From assembly GCA_000482145.1 (NCBI GenBank), contig AUXH01000329.1:1-21293 (forward strand): a stretch of DNA of 21,293 bases. Reading direction: 5' to 3'. This stretch comes from Strigomonas culicis (taxonomy: Eukaryota > Euglenozoa > Kinetoplastea > Trypanosomatida > Trypanosomatidae). Positions 1 to 7,478 of the stretch are shown one piece after another (position 1 is the first letter of the stretch; each line of letters starts with the position of its first letter). The notes under the pieces are model-generated. The model was not told where the DNA came from, ran no database searches, and worked only from the letters and a program-made list of their open reading frames with translations. A program made the translations under genes and the position numbers.

Positions 1-2
1 TC

Positions 3-200
3 CCCCCCCTTGGCAACGCCCCCAAGGGACCCAAAGGACCCAGGGCCGGCGCCAAAACCCGCCCCACCCCCAGCGCCACCGGAAAGGTCACCAAGACCGG
101 GGGGTCCCAACGGCCAGAAGAGCGCAACGAAAAGCACCCCAGCCCCTGCCCGCGCCCCATAAACACACCCGCCCCGCGCGCAAAAAAAAAGAAAGCATGA
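3..200 (+). CDS. Possible 3' end of a gene entering from the left (partial, frame uncertain)
   Basis: The first ~180 bases are strongly GC-rich, like the coding sequence further right and unlike the AT-rich spacers, so this may be the tail of a gene. Two frames are plausible. The frame starting at base 3 reads to TGA at 198-200; it is rich in Gly, Pro, Lys and Arg and ends in a short lysine run. By hand count about 42 of its first 52 third positions are G or C. The frame starting at base 1 stops at TAA 160-162 and is Pro/Ala-rich, with about 34 of 53 G/C third positions. The first is preferred on that bias. No domain is visible and no function is offered. It could also be GC-rich non-coding sequence. 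Confidence 0.35.
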   Translation, partial: PPLGNAPKGPKGPRAGAKTRPTPSATGKVTKTGGSQRPEERNEKHPSPCPRPINTPAPRAKKKKA

Positions 201-266
201 TGTTGATTATGAATTTTGAGACGAAAATACAAATAAAAGAAAAACAAAACGAATGAGTCATCACAG

Positions 267-382
267 CTCTCTCTTTCTCTCTCTCTCTTTCCTTTCTTCG
301 CCCTCACCCAAACCTAAGTTTTTGATTCTTTTTTGCTTTTTTGTTTGATTCCCACCATTCGTCGGTTCCACATGCCAAGTAG
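267..382 (+). promoter_or_regulatory. Trans-splice acceptor region for the 388-720 gene
   Basis: A CT-rich tract (267-299) is followed by AG at 317-318. A second T-rich tract (319-353) is followed by AG at 378-379 and AG at 381-382. Either could be the spliced-leader addition site. The choice matters because an ATG at 372, out of frame with the gene, lies between the two acceptor groups. Inference from pattern only. Confidence 0.5.
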
Positions 383-387
383 CAAAA

Positions 388-720
388 ATGTCATTTAAGA
401 ACTACTTTTCCGTCGGTGCGATGAGAAAAACTAGATTTAAAGGAAGGTCGGATGGCCGCATGAACGCCGCAGACTTTAATCGCTTTGTTAGGAAACCATT
501 TAGAGAACGGTCGCTTCAAAACTCGTTCGCTCGAAGCAACAATACACGTCAATATAATGCTTTTAGTCAAAAGGAACTGCAGAGAGAAATGTCACAAAAC
601 AGCAGAATGAGGAATGTCAATCATCTCCCGTCTTCTGCTGTATTAAAACAGGTGAAACAGACGGAGACGATGCACCCGAAAATTAATTCTGCTTCCAAAT
701 CACGTTTAAGAATAAAGTGA
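388..720 (+). CDS. Small basic protein of unknown function (110 aa)
   Basis: A complete 110-residue reading frame from ATG 388 to TGA 718-720. I do not recognise it. The protein is strongly basic (many Arg and Lys), rich in Asn, Ser and Gln, and has few hydrophobic stretches, so it is probably largely disordered; nucleic-acid binding would be a guess. The N-terminus has a short aromatic segment (residues 2-8) and then basic residues, which is weakly compatible with a mitochondrial presequence. Its codons are A/T-rich at third positions, unlike the GC-rich genes downstream. It is credited as a gene because it has a splice acceptor pattern upstream, a clean ATG and a position in line with the other + strand genes. 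A short ORF at 372-398 overlaps its start in another frame. Confidence 0.6.
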   Translation: MSFKNYFSVGAMRKTRFKGRSDGRMNAADFNRFVRKPFRERSLQNSFARSNNTRQYNAFSQKELQREMSQNSRMRNVNHLPSSAVLKQVKQTETMHPKINSASKSRLRIK

Positions 721-922
721 CGATATTTAGCAAAAAAAAAAAAAGCACATCAGTAACGAACCATACATATGAGCAGGATAATTGTCTCCATTACCTTTCC
801 TCTTTTCCTTGTCTTCTTTTGGTATGCCCTCTTTTCTATTCGCTCGCTCATTCCCCCTCTTATAAAATCTTATTCTCATAATAGCTTGTGTTTTGTATAT
901 ATTTCTTTTATACATATTTATA

Positions 923-994
923 TTGTTATTGTTGTTGTTGTTGCGGGATTCATAAAATTACAGCACAGACATTTGTTTCCTTCATATTCCCAAG
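923..994 (+). promoter_or_regulatory. Trans-splice acceptor region for the 1003-1614 gene
   Basis: A T-rich tract containing a GTT microsatellite (about 923-943) is followed by AG at 962-963 and 967-968, with a further AG at 993-994. No ATG lies between these sites and ATG 1003, so the proposed start is the first ATG in the spliced mRNA. This argues against the longer frame that opens at 769. Confidence 0.55.
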
Positions 995-1002
995 TAAGAA
1001 CC

Positions 1003-1614
1003 ATGTCCACTTTGCTTCAAAAGAATCTCGCCAACTCAGTGATGGAGAAAGGGGCTTTGTACACGGAGACAATATCACCGTTCCTTCGGACCTTCACTCC
1101 GGAAGCTATCAAATACATGTTTTTAGCGCAACCTGGCGTTTATAAAAATGTATTTAACGCCAGCCATGGCACTGTGTACAACATTGCCGACGTTGCCGAA
1201 CGTGTGACGCAGAGCGGGGATATTCAGTCTGCTTTCGAAACCATCGAGTGGATGAAGTGGATGGAAACGCGCTTGAATGAGTATTGCGATCGTCCTTGGA
1301 CAGGACAGTTGTATAAGCTTGAAACACAGGAAACTGCGAAGATGGCATATACGAAACAGAAGGTAATTGTGCACTCTCGATATCCTGGATTCTTTTTTCA
1401 TCGCCTTAATCATGTCAGTCTCACTAACATGACTGTAAATTCTCCCTGGTACGTGATTTACAACATTTCGCCAGAGTTGCCTTACTTTTCGACATCCCTG
1501 CTACCTGAAATCCTCTTGCAAAGACTTTATGCACCTTCTCTCGGAACCGATGCGGATATACCTGTGAACCGTACCTATTCTGTTCGTCAGACGATTCAAC
1601 CTACAATCTCGTAA
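1003..1614 (+). CDS. Conserved-looking hypothetical protein (203 aa)
   Basis: The reading frame stays open back to 769, but translation from there would give a hydrophobic T-encoded segment across a splice-acceptor region. ATG 1003 is therefore taken as the start, giving 203 residues to TAA 1612-1614. I do not recognise the family. The protein is globular in composition, rich in Tyr, Phe, Pro and Trp, with no transmembrane helix and no clear signal peptide. Notable segments are an aromatic stretch around residues 105-116 (SWKW-type EWMKWME near residues 82-88 is the most amphipathic helix) and a Pro/Tyr-rich C-terminal third. Codon use is mixed, not GC-biased. A mitochondrial or structural role is possible but unsupported. 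It is separated from the next gene by a long AT-rich spacer. Confidence 0.65.
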   Translation: MSTLLQKNLANSVMEKGALYTETISPFLRTFTPEAIKYMFLAQPGVYKNVFNASHGTVYNIADVAERVTQSGDIQSAFETIEWMKWMETRLNEYCDRPWTGQLYKLETQETAKMAYTKQKVIVHSRYPGFFFHRLNHVSLTNMTVNSPWYVIYNISPELPYFSTSLLPEILLQRLYAPSLGTDADIPVNRTYSVRQTIQPTIS

Positions 1615-1761
1615 TCATCAGTGCGAAGCATGAAAGCACCACCAGCTAGCAACAGATGCTTGGGTTTTTTTTTTTTACTTCTCTTCTCCAACTAGTATGA
1701 GCTCTCTTCTTCATAAATATACGCCTTCCTTTTTCCTTTGATTATATTTCCTTTTTGCTGT

Positions 1762-1790
1762 TATATATATATATATATACATACATACAT
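1762..1790. repeat. TA then CATA microsatellite
   Basis: About nine TA units run directly into three CATA units, roughly 150 bases after the stop codon of the 1003-1614 gene. A similar TACATA/CATA array lies just after the Timeless-like gene (6375-6398). Confidence 0.9.
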
Positions 1791-1965
1791 TTATCTATAC
1801 ATGTTTTTATTCACACTGTGCTCTATACGAAACATATGTTTTCATGTAAGTATAGCTATTTTCTTCTTTGAAGAGGGATAAAAGGGAAACAACTGAATTA
1901 CCAAAAGAAAAACAATACTATTTGTATGTGCGCTTGTGTGCCCTACAGATTTCTCTTTATCTTTC

Positions 1966-1984
1966 TGTTGTTGTTGTTGTTGTT
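1966..1984. repeat. GTT trinucleotide microsatellite
   Basis: About six GTT units in a T-rich, pyrimidine-rich setting. Comparable GTT arrays occur at about 923-943 and 6648-6664, both near splice-acceptor regions. Confidence 0.85.
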
Positions 1985-2740
1985 TGGTTTAGTGTTCAGT
2001 TTTTTTTTCTCTTCCTGGAATCAAAGTGTAGAAAAAAAGGAGGTGAATAATCTGTTGTGGAAGACAGTGCTCCATAGTCACTTTCAAGATTCGTGTTTAC
2101 CGTTGTTAACCATGTAGATCCAATAAAACTAGCGTTGGGCCTTTTTTTTGCCTCTTTTGTGTTGCTCAGTTATAATAAAAGAGATCAATACAACAAGAAG
2201 CAACTGAAATGAATTCGTATACTGCTGAATGAAACAAACGGTAACAATGTTAATAAATATGTCATTTGCGCTTCTCATGTATTTTTTTTTTAACAAAAAT
2301 GAAAGTAGCGTTTGAAAGGTACATTTTTCTCTTTTTTCTTTCTGATTGTACAAGTGTACAAAACACGTTGCATATATTTTTTTTTCTGACCGTTTGATTT
2401 CTTCCTTCTTCTTTCATTCCCATTTCCTCAGTTTTGTTGAAACACTTTCCCACCTACAATACTTGTTGTAAAACATCCTTCGTTTTTCTTTCTTTTTTGC
2501 TATTTTGTGACTTTATTTGTTTTTGAATTCTTTCCTTTTGTGTTTGCTTTCATGAATTGCTTTGATGAATAAAGCATCAGAAGCGGAAATGTTGCTATTG
2601 TACCGGCATGTGTGGTCACTGGCATTTCAAAAAAAAAATGTGAAAACTTGCATCACATGTTGAAATATTCTTTCTATGTTTTCACTCCAGTCACATTATT
2701 CATTCTGTTCCTCTCCGTATTCTTTGTGTGAAAGCACCTC

Positions 2741-2766
2741 ATTTTTTTTTTAAATTTTATACATAG
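2741..2766 (+). promoter_or_regulatory. Trans-splice acceptor for the Timeless-like gene
   Basis: A T run (2742-2751) and T-rich stretch lead to AG at 2765-2766. The first ATG after this AG is 2788, which gives a very short 5' UTR of about 21 bases after splicing and fixes the start. A TTG-initiated frame from 2773 is not needed. Confidence 0.6.
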
Positions 2767-2787
2767 ATTTACTTGCTTGTTTCCAAG

Positions 2788-5700
2788 ATGTCGTCGGCCA
2801 TTGTAAAGAAGCAGCTTCTGATGGCTGTGGGATCGCTAAATGTCCCTTTGGATCATGTCCCAAGTAAAGCCAAAATAGAGGAATTGTGCAATGCAGCAAA
2901 ACTCATCCGAAATCGCCTTTTGCGTGAACACGGTCGTGTCACCCAAATTGTGGAATCCCTGCGCCAAGAAGAAGTTGGCGAAGAAAACAGTGGAGATGAC
3001 GAGATGGATGAGACGGAAGAAAATGGAATGGCACCTGTTATTGCAGACAACAATACGAGTAGGGATGAGTTTGTTTTCATCTCTGACCTCAAGGTTGCGG
3101 AGAAGCTGGTCATTCCACTTCTTTTTGCGCACGGCATGCGCTTCAGCGACTTTCTCTTGCCTCAGCTGCTCAAGTTACTTATTGCCCTCCTGCAGCCAGT
3201 ACCACGCTTCTCCTCCAACGAGCCGCTTCAACATGATCACTTGCTTCGTATAAAGGCAAGGTGTGGTAATGATGAACTGTTTGCCTTCCTGGTCCAGTGC
3301 GCCGCTCCGATCGCGGAAAAACGTAGTGTTGGTGCTGTTCGCAGGGAAGACGTTATTCTACTTGAAATAATTTTGACTGTTATTGCCCGTTTATTAGATG
3401 GTCCTGCCCATGAAATAGAAAGCATTATTGGGGCGTTTTGTCGAAACCATGGCATCGAGTTGCTTCTCGTCATTGTTAACCAAAACTATTCCAAAGTGCA
3501 GGCACAAAATGCAGCCCAGGAAAACACTGCAGCCACTCTCGACACCGCTACAGATCCTACCAGGGATGAAGATGATGTGAAACGAGAAGCTAAACCCGAA
3601 GAAGAGGCTCACATCTGCCTTACAGGAAGCGATGGTGAGGACGATGACGTGCATGTAGACATCCAAGCAAATACAGCCAATGGGAACAATCCCATTTTCA
3701 TAGAGGAAAACATGTATGAAAAAAAAATGCAAGACTTGATTGAGAGCGATGTGCAGATTTGGAAATGGAATGTTCTTGTCATTTCGTCCATCTCCGCTGT
3801 CCTGCAGAGTGTTTCGGCCTCCGAGCTTGCATTTATTGCTTTTCAAAGCCAATATGCTAACCCGAATTCTCCCGAAGCGCTCTTGACGGTTCTGCAACAC
3901 GCGCAACATCTTCGAGACTGTAAAAAGGAAGCGGAGAATTGGCGCTACATTGCCAAAAGCAAGCAGGGTGCGTTTCACTCCAATGGGCTGCTTGTCCGCA
4001 CTGATGGTAATCACCCGGGGAGCACGACAATCGGCAGCCGATCGGTCGGCACCGTATCCGCCTTGTACGGCACGCGCCGGAAGGACCCGCTGGAGCTCAT
4101 CAAGGATATGGACATGCGCAAGCGCGGTCGTTTTGTGAAGGGCATGTTTGAGGACAACACCTCGCGATGCAACCTTCCCTTCCCCACTAAAATTCTGCTC
4201 TCACAGCAAAGTCAGTCGTTTCTCTGCTTTGGGTTTGAGCCGCTGAGCACCATGGTGTGGTCACGCCTTCAGGCGTCCATCAACGACGTGGTTTCGGCCA
4301 CGAAGGAGTACCAGGAGGCTGCAGCTGGGAGCCGCAAAACGGGGGAAGTGTTGGAGATCACGTCACCCATCGATGCAGACATGTACGCCTCGCTGTCCCA
4401 CGTGCTTCACTACATGAACATGTGCGGCTCGCTGCTGCGCTACATTCGCGAAACGGCGCAGCTGATGAAGGAGGATGGTGTGCCGCTCTCCGTCGCCTCC
4501 TTTCAGCAGCAGTGGCAGAGCATCTCCTCCGTCATCACGCTCGACCACCTAGACTACGGCTTCTCCATCCTGCGCTGTTTCTTAAAGTGCCGCGACCTAC
4601 GCAAGCGCCTGGACGTGAAGAACGTGGTGACGTACCTGGCCGAGATCCTGCTCGTGCTGAACTTGCTGCTGGACGGTGAAATCATCAACGACCCCTCCGT
4701 CGAGGTCGCCGCCCACGCCCTCGCCTCCTCCATTCTCTACAAGGAGGACAACATCAAGGTGGTGTTTGATCTGCTCTCGGAGTACTCCCAGCGCCACGTC
4801 GCCATCACGCGCGCGCAGGCCATCACGCTCTTCACCTTCGCCGCCTTTCAGCTGATGGAGAAGTGCAGCTACAAGGGCTCCCTGCTGCTCCCCAAGCGGC
4901 CCAAGCGCGCGAAACCCGCGGCCGCCGGTGAGGCCGAGGACGACGACGCGGACGACGACCAGGAGAGCATCAACTCCGCCCAGCTGGAGGCGATGAACGA
5001 GGAGATCCTCGAGAGCATCCAGGACATGATCGACGACAGCGAGCTGACGCCGCGACGCCAGAGGCGGGCCGCCGCGGAGGACGACGCGGTCGTCGCAGCG
5101 ACCGCCGAGGACCGCACGACGGCGAGCGACGGTGACGAGCTGCTGCTCACGGTGGAGGACGGCGCGAGCCGCCCCCGGCCGAGCCGCAGCCGCAGCCGCA
5201 GCCGCGAGGCCTCCGAGGCGCCGGCGCGGTCGGAGGCCTCGCGCTCCTCCGGCGGCCACACCGCGCTCTCCTCCATCAGCTCCGAGCGCGAGGTGTCCGT
5301 CGACAGCTATCTGCTGCGGCTCGCGTCGCCCAGGAACGCAGCGCTGCTCCACGCCACGCTGAAGCAGTGGCGGCTCAACGATGCGGACGTCAACCACGGC
5401 CTCACCTTTCTCATGGACCGCCTCGTCCGCGGCGGGTGCGGCACCATCTTCTTCAACATCGACTACCTCCTCGTGATGCGCGACATCCTCGTCTACGGCC
5501 GCAAGTCCCACGAGCCGCTCTACGCCATCTGCGACAACATCGTCTTCCAGTTCTTCAACCCGCCCTTCGCCGTCGCGCGCGAGGCGCGGGAGGCGCCGCT
5601 GCGGAGCGAACAAGAGCAGCACTTTCTCAGCGGCGCGCAGTCGTGCGTCGGCTTCGAGGTCGCCCTGCGCTGCACGCGCGCGCTCTTCCACATCGCGACG

Positions 5701-6357
5701 TCCGACTACGCCATCCTGGAGGAGCGCGGTCAGCTGACCGACCGCACGTCCCTCGCCCTGCCGGGCGACGACGACGACGACGGCGGCGCACCCGCGGCGA
5801 GCGAGGACGGCGCCAGCGCCGCGGCGCCGCGCGACGCCGCGGATGAGGCGACCACCGAGGCGGAGGCCGCGGCCTTGCTGGACGATGTGCTGGGCCGCGA
5901 GGCGGAGGACGCCGGCGAGGCGCGCGCGGAGAGGCGGCGGCGGAAGAGGGAGAAGAAGGAGCGGCGCGCGCAGCGGAAGCGCTCGCGGCACCGCGGCGAT
6001 GAAAGTGACGGCGACGAGGAAGCAGAGGCCATCGCCGCCTACGCCCGCCGACACGCGGAGCGCACAGAGGCAGAGGCGACGGCCGCCGAGCGTCCGTTCG
6101 GCGCCGAGTTGGATGTGAACCAAATCGACGAGATCGTCGAGTTTGCCGAAAAAATCGATCGCAAGAAGCTGCGTCGGGCGCACCGGAAGAAGGCAAAGAA
6201 GCACCACCGTGAAGACAAGGACAGGAAACGGAAGAAGGAGAAGAAGCACAAAAAGAGGAAACATAGAAAGGACCCCTCTGAAGGAGAAGAAGAAGCGATA
6301 GAACCCTTCTCAGTCAGCGCGACGCCTCCGGCAGTAATTATGACTGAGGATGCGTGA
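2788..6357 (+). CDS. Timeless/Tof1/Swi1-family replication fork protein (1,189 aa)
   Basis: Known role of the family: with Tipin/Csm3/Swi3 it forms the nuclear fork-protection complex, which stabilises stalled forks and supports S-phase checkpoint signalling. What is seen: a helical N-terminal region (about residues 97-625) with the Timeless-like order of elements. These are an early helical block ending in an LLQP-type motif, a Gly/Arg segment near residue 412 in the position of the family's RHSRFGG region, then a KEYQE helix near 506. A disordered acidic and RS-rich insert spans about 715-830. A second helical block (about 837-932) resembles the Timeless segment containing an H/N-rich turn followed by hydrophobic helices. 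An Asp/Glu/Ala linker follows, then a very lysine-rich tail (about 1125-1161), a likely nuclear localisation signal. Identity rests on recognised pattern, not a search, and similarity is weak. Base composition shifts sharply near 4015. Confidence 0.72.
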   Translation: MSSAIVKKQLLMAVGSLNVPLDHVPSKAKIEELCNAAKLIRNRLLREHGRVTQIVESLRQEEVGEENSGDDEMDETEENGMAPVIADNNTSRDEFVFISDLKVAEKLVIPLLFAHGMRFSDFLLPQLLKLLIALLQPVPRFSSNEPLQHDHLLRIKARCGNDELFAFLVQCAAPIAEKRSVGAVRREDVILLEIILTVIARLLDGPAHEIESIIGAFCRNHGIELLLVIVNQNYSKVQAQNAAQENTAATLDTATDPTRDEDDVKREAKPEEEAHICLTGSDGEDDDVHVDIQANTANGNNPIFIEENMYEKKMQDLIESDVQIWKWNVLVISSISAVLQSVSASELAFIAFQSQYANPNSPEALLTVLQHAQHLRDCKKEAENWRYIAKSKQGAFHSNGLLVRTDGNHPGSTTIGSRSVGTVSALYGTRRKDPLELIKDMDMRKRGRFVKGMFEDNTSRCNLPFPTKILLSQQSQSFLCFGFEPLSTMVWSRLQASINDVVSATKEYQEAAAGSRKTGEVLEITSPIDADMYASLSHVLHYMNMCGSLLRYIRETAQLMKEDGVPLSVASFQQQWQSISSVITLDHLDYGFSILRCFLKCRDLRKRLDVKNVVTYLAEILLVLNLLLDGEIINDPSVEVAAHALASSILYKEDNIKVVFDLLSEYSQRHVAITRAQAITLFTFAAFQLMEKCSYKGSLLLPKRPKRAKPAAAGEAEDDDADDDQESINSAQLEAMNEEILESIQDMIDDSELTPRRQRRAAAEDDAVVAATAEDRTTASDGDELLLTVEDGASRPRPSRSRSRSREASEAPARSEASRSSGGHTALSSISSEREVSVDSYLLRLASPRNAALLHATLKQWRLNDADVNHGLTFLMDRLVRGGCGTIFFNIDYLLVMRDILVYGRKSHEPLYAICDNIVFQFFNPPFAVAREAREAPLRSEQEQHFLSGAQSCVGFEVALRCTRALFHIATSDYAILEERGQLTDRTSLALPGDDDDDGGAPAASEDGASAAAPRDAADEATTEAEAAALLDDVLGREAEDAGEARAERRRRKREKKERRAQRKRSRHRGDESDGDEEAEAIAAYARRHAERTEAEATAAERPFGAELDVNQIDEIVEFAEKIDRKKLRRAHRKKAKKHHREDKDRKRKKEKKHKKRKHRKDPSEGEEEAIEPFSVSATPPAVIMTEDA
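4936..5260 (+). other. Encoded acidic and RS-rich disordered insert in the Timeless-like protein
   Basis: The segment encodes Asp/Glu clusters, then an Ala/Asp-rich stretch and an alternating Arg-Ser run near residues 797-804, followed by a Ser/Ala/Glu-rich linker. It sits between the two helical blocks. Timeless proteins elsewhere also carry low-complexity linkers between conserved blocks; the RS run here could be a phosphorylation site cluster. Confidence 0.6.
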
Positions 6358-6712
6358 GCTTGTTCAGAACATGTTACATATACATATACATACATACACT
6401 TACGTAATAATAAGAGTCATAGAGAACTTTATGTTTGTGATTTACCCATAGATCAAGTAACTATGTTCGTTTTGTAACTCCTTATGTGTGTTGGAAGATG
6501 TTTTTTTTTTTTTTGCATGCGCACAACAAGCGCAAAAAGACATAATCCTTCCTTGAATCTGCGACATACTCACACTCATTCTACTTTTTTATCCCCTCCA
6601 TATTTCTCCTTTTTTTTTTCTAATATCACCACGTAAGAAAAAGGAGGTTTTTGTTGTTGTTGTTTCTCTTTTGTGCACTTCACTCCTCTACTATCTATAC
6701 GCTTCCCTCACC
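6358..6712 (+). promoter_or_regulatory. Spacer with trans-splice acceptor for the CxxC protein
   Basis: This gene-free gap contains a T run at about 6501-6514 and a T10-type tract near 6610-6620. The first AG after the latter is at 6636-6637 and is the most likely spliced-leader site; it would leave a 5' UTR of about 75 bases. A GTT microsatellite (about 6648-6664) then falls inside that 5' UTR. The first ATG afterwards is 6713. Confidence 0.5.
6375..6398. repeat. TACATA/CATA microsatellite after the Timeless-like gene
   Basis: An alternating TACATA and CATA array begins about 18 bases after the stop codon. It resembles the array at 1762-1790 and lies in the presumed 3' UTR. Confidence 0.8.
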
Positions 6713-7054
6713 ATGTCTCAGAAGAACCAGCCCAAGTATACCTCGGAGGAGCTGGAATTGCGCGTGCGCCAGGGACTGCAGAAGCGCAAGAAGTGTGCCC
6801 TCTGCATGCAAACGTTTTACGTCAACTCGCTGCCGGGCGCCATCACCCAAAAGTCCATCTTAGAGCTCCGCCAGCGGTGGGGTCTGGACGTCCGTCGCGG
6901 TAACCACATGCCCCCGCCGTCGCAGCTGTATGAGAAGCAAGAGATCTGCGTCTTCTGCATGCAGTTCTTCGACACGAGTGGGTCTATGCAGTCGCAGCAG
7001 AAGCTCCTCGCCTCCACCCGCGGCGGCATCTCACCGTCCCTCACGATGCGGTGA
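6713..7054 (+). CDS. Small protein with two CxxC motifs, probable zinc binder (113 aa)
   Basis: ATG 6713 opens a 113-residue frame ending at TGA 7052-7054; the frame continues upstream but only through splice-region sequence. The protein has two matching motifs, CALCMQTF (about residues 28-35) and CVFCMQFF (about 80-87), both of the form CxxCMQxF. The four cysteines could form one tetrahedral metal site joining two halves, or each half could pair in a dimer. The N-terminal part is basic and the segment between the motifs is Gln/Pro/Arg-rich. There is no membrane segment. I do not recognise a named family; RING, LIM and classic C2H2 spacings do not fit. Third positions are GC-rich, typical of a well-expressed gene here. 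Confidence 0.75.
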   Translation: MSQKNQPKYTSEELELRVRQGLQKRKKCALCMQTFYVNSLPGAITQKSILELRQRWGLDVRRGNHMPPPSQLYEKQEICVFCMQFFDTSGSMQSQQKLLASTRGGISPSLTMR

Positions 7055-7478
7055 GTGGCTGGCGAAGGCGGACAGCATGCAGCACAACAGTGGTTATAGT
7101 TTTCGTTGTATGTACATGTAAATAATTCACTGTATCAAATTTTCCCATTTGTATATCAGAAGAGGAGAGGTGGAATACATTAAGAGAAAAAAAAAAAAGG
7201 ACAGTCGCGTTAAAACTTAATTGGACGTCTAGATGTGCCTTGAATATTGAATTGTGCGAATCTATTGTTTCTTCTTATTTCTATCTTTCTTTCTTTGTGT
7301 ATCGGTACCAGATTACCATATAGAGTATCGCTACGAGTTTCGGTTGTTTAATGCGTATCAACCCCACACCTTCTGCTGTAGTAACGCACCAGGACACACT
7401 TCTAAACCTACCTCCTTATACACACACAGGTTACTAGAACTAGTTGTAGCATTTTGGAGTTCCCGCCCAGCTCAGACC
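7055..7478 (+). promoter_or_regulatory. Spacer and 5' UTR of the giant PH protein, with two candidate splice acceptors
   Basis: After the CxxC gene there is an A-rich run (7187-7198). A pyrimidine tract (about 7265-7297) is followed by AG at 7310-7311. A weaker C/T/A stretch leads to AG at 7428-7429. Use of the first site would put a 28-codon upstream ORF (7351-7437) in the mRNA; use of the second would remove its ATG. No other gene is seen in this gap. Confidence 0.5.
7351..7437 (+). other. Upstream ORF in the 5' leader of the giant PH protein
   Basis: ATG 7351 opens 28 codons ending at TAG 7435-7437, 41 bases before the proposed main start at 7479. It is present in mRNA only if the acceptor at 7310-7311 is used. 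Its peptide has no recognisable feature. Confidence 0.4.

Larger units (their letters stand above)
1615..2740. other. Gene-free AT-rich spacer, about 1.1 kb
   Basis: This stretch holds the presumed 3' UTR of the upstream gene and the 5' flank of the Timeless-like gene. It contains T runs (for example 1666-1677), a TA/CATA microsatellite (1762-1790), a GTT microsatellite (1966-1984) and many short pyrimidine tracts. The short open frames in it are T- or A-run encoded and are not credited. No tRNA or other structured RNA was recognised. Confidence 0.6.

Noticed and set aside
769..1002. N-terminal extension of the 203-aa protein
   Set aside because: It would read through the polypyrimidine tract and splice acceptors and give a hydrophobic T-encoded segment typical of untranslated sequence.
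1926..2117. Short ATG-initiated hydrophobic ORF in the long spacer (63 codons)
   Set aside because: Its Leu/Phe-rich peptide is read from T runs and the GTT microsatellite. It shows no coding-like codon bias. A real small membrane protein cannot be fully excluded without conservation or ribosome data.
4597..6264. 555-codon open frame on the minus strand
   Set aside because: It mirrors the GC-rich half of the Timeless-like gene and begins where that composition begins, as expected of a stop-poor shadow frame.
7254..7478. 75-residue extension of the giant protein
   Set aside because: It has no in-frame ATG, begins at GTG and spans the pyrimidine tract and AG acceptor.
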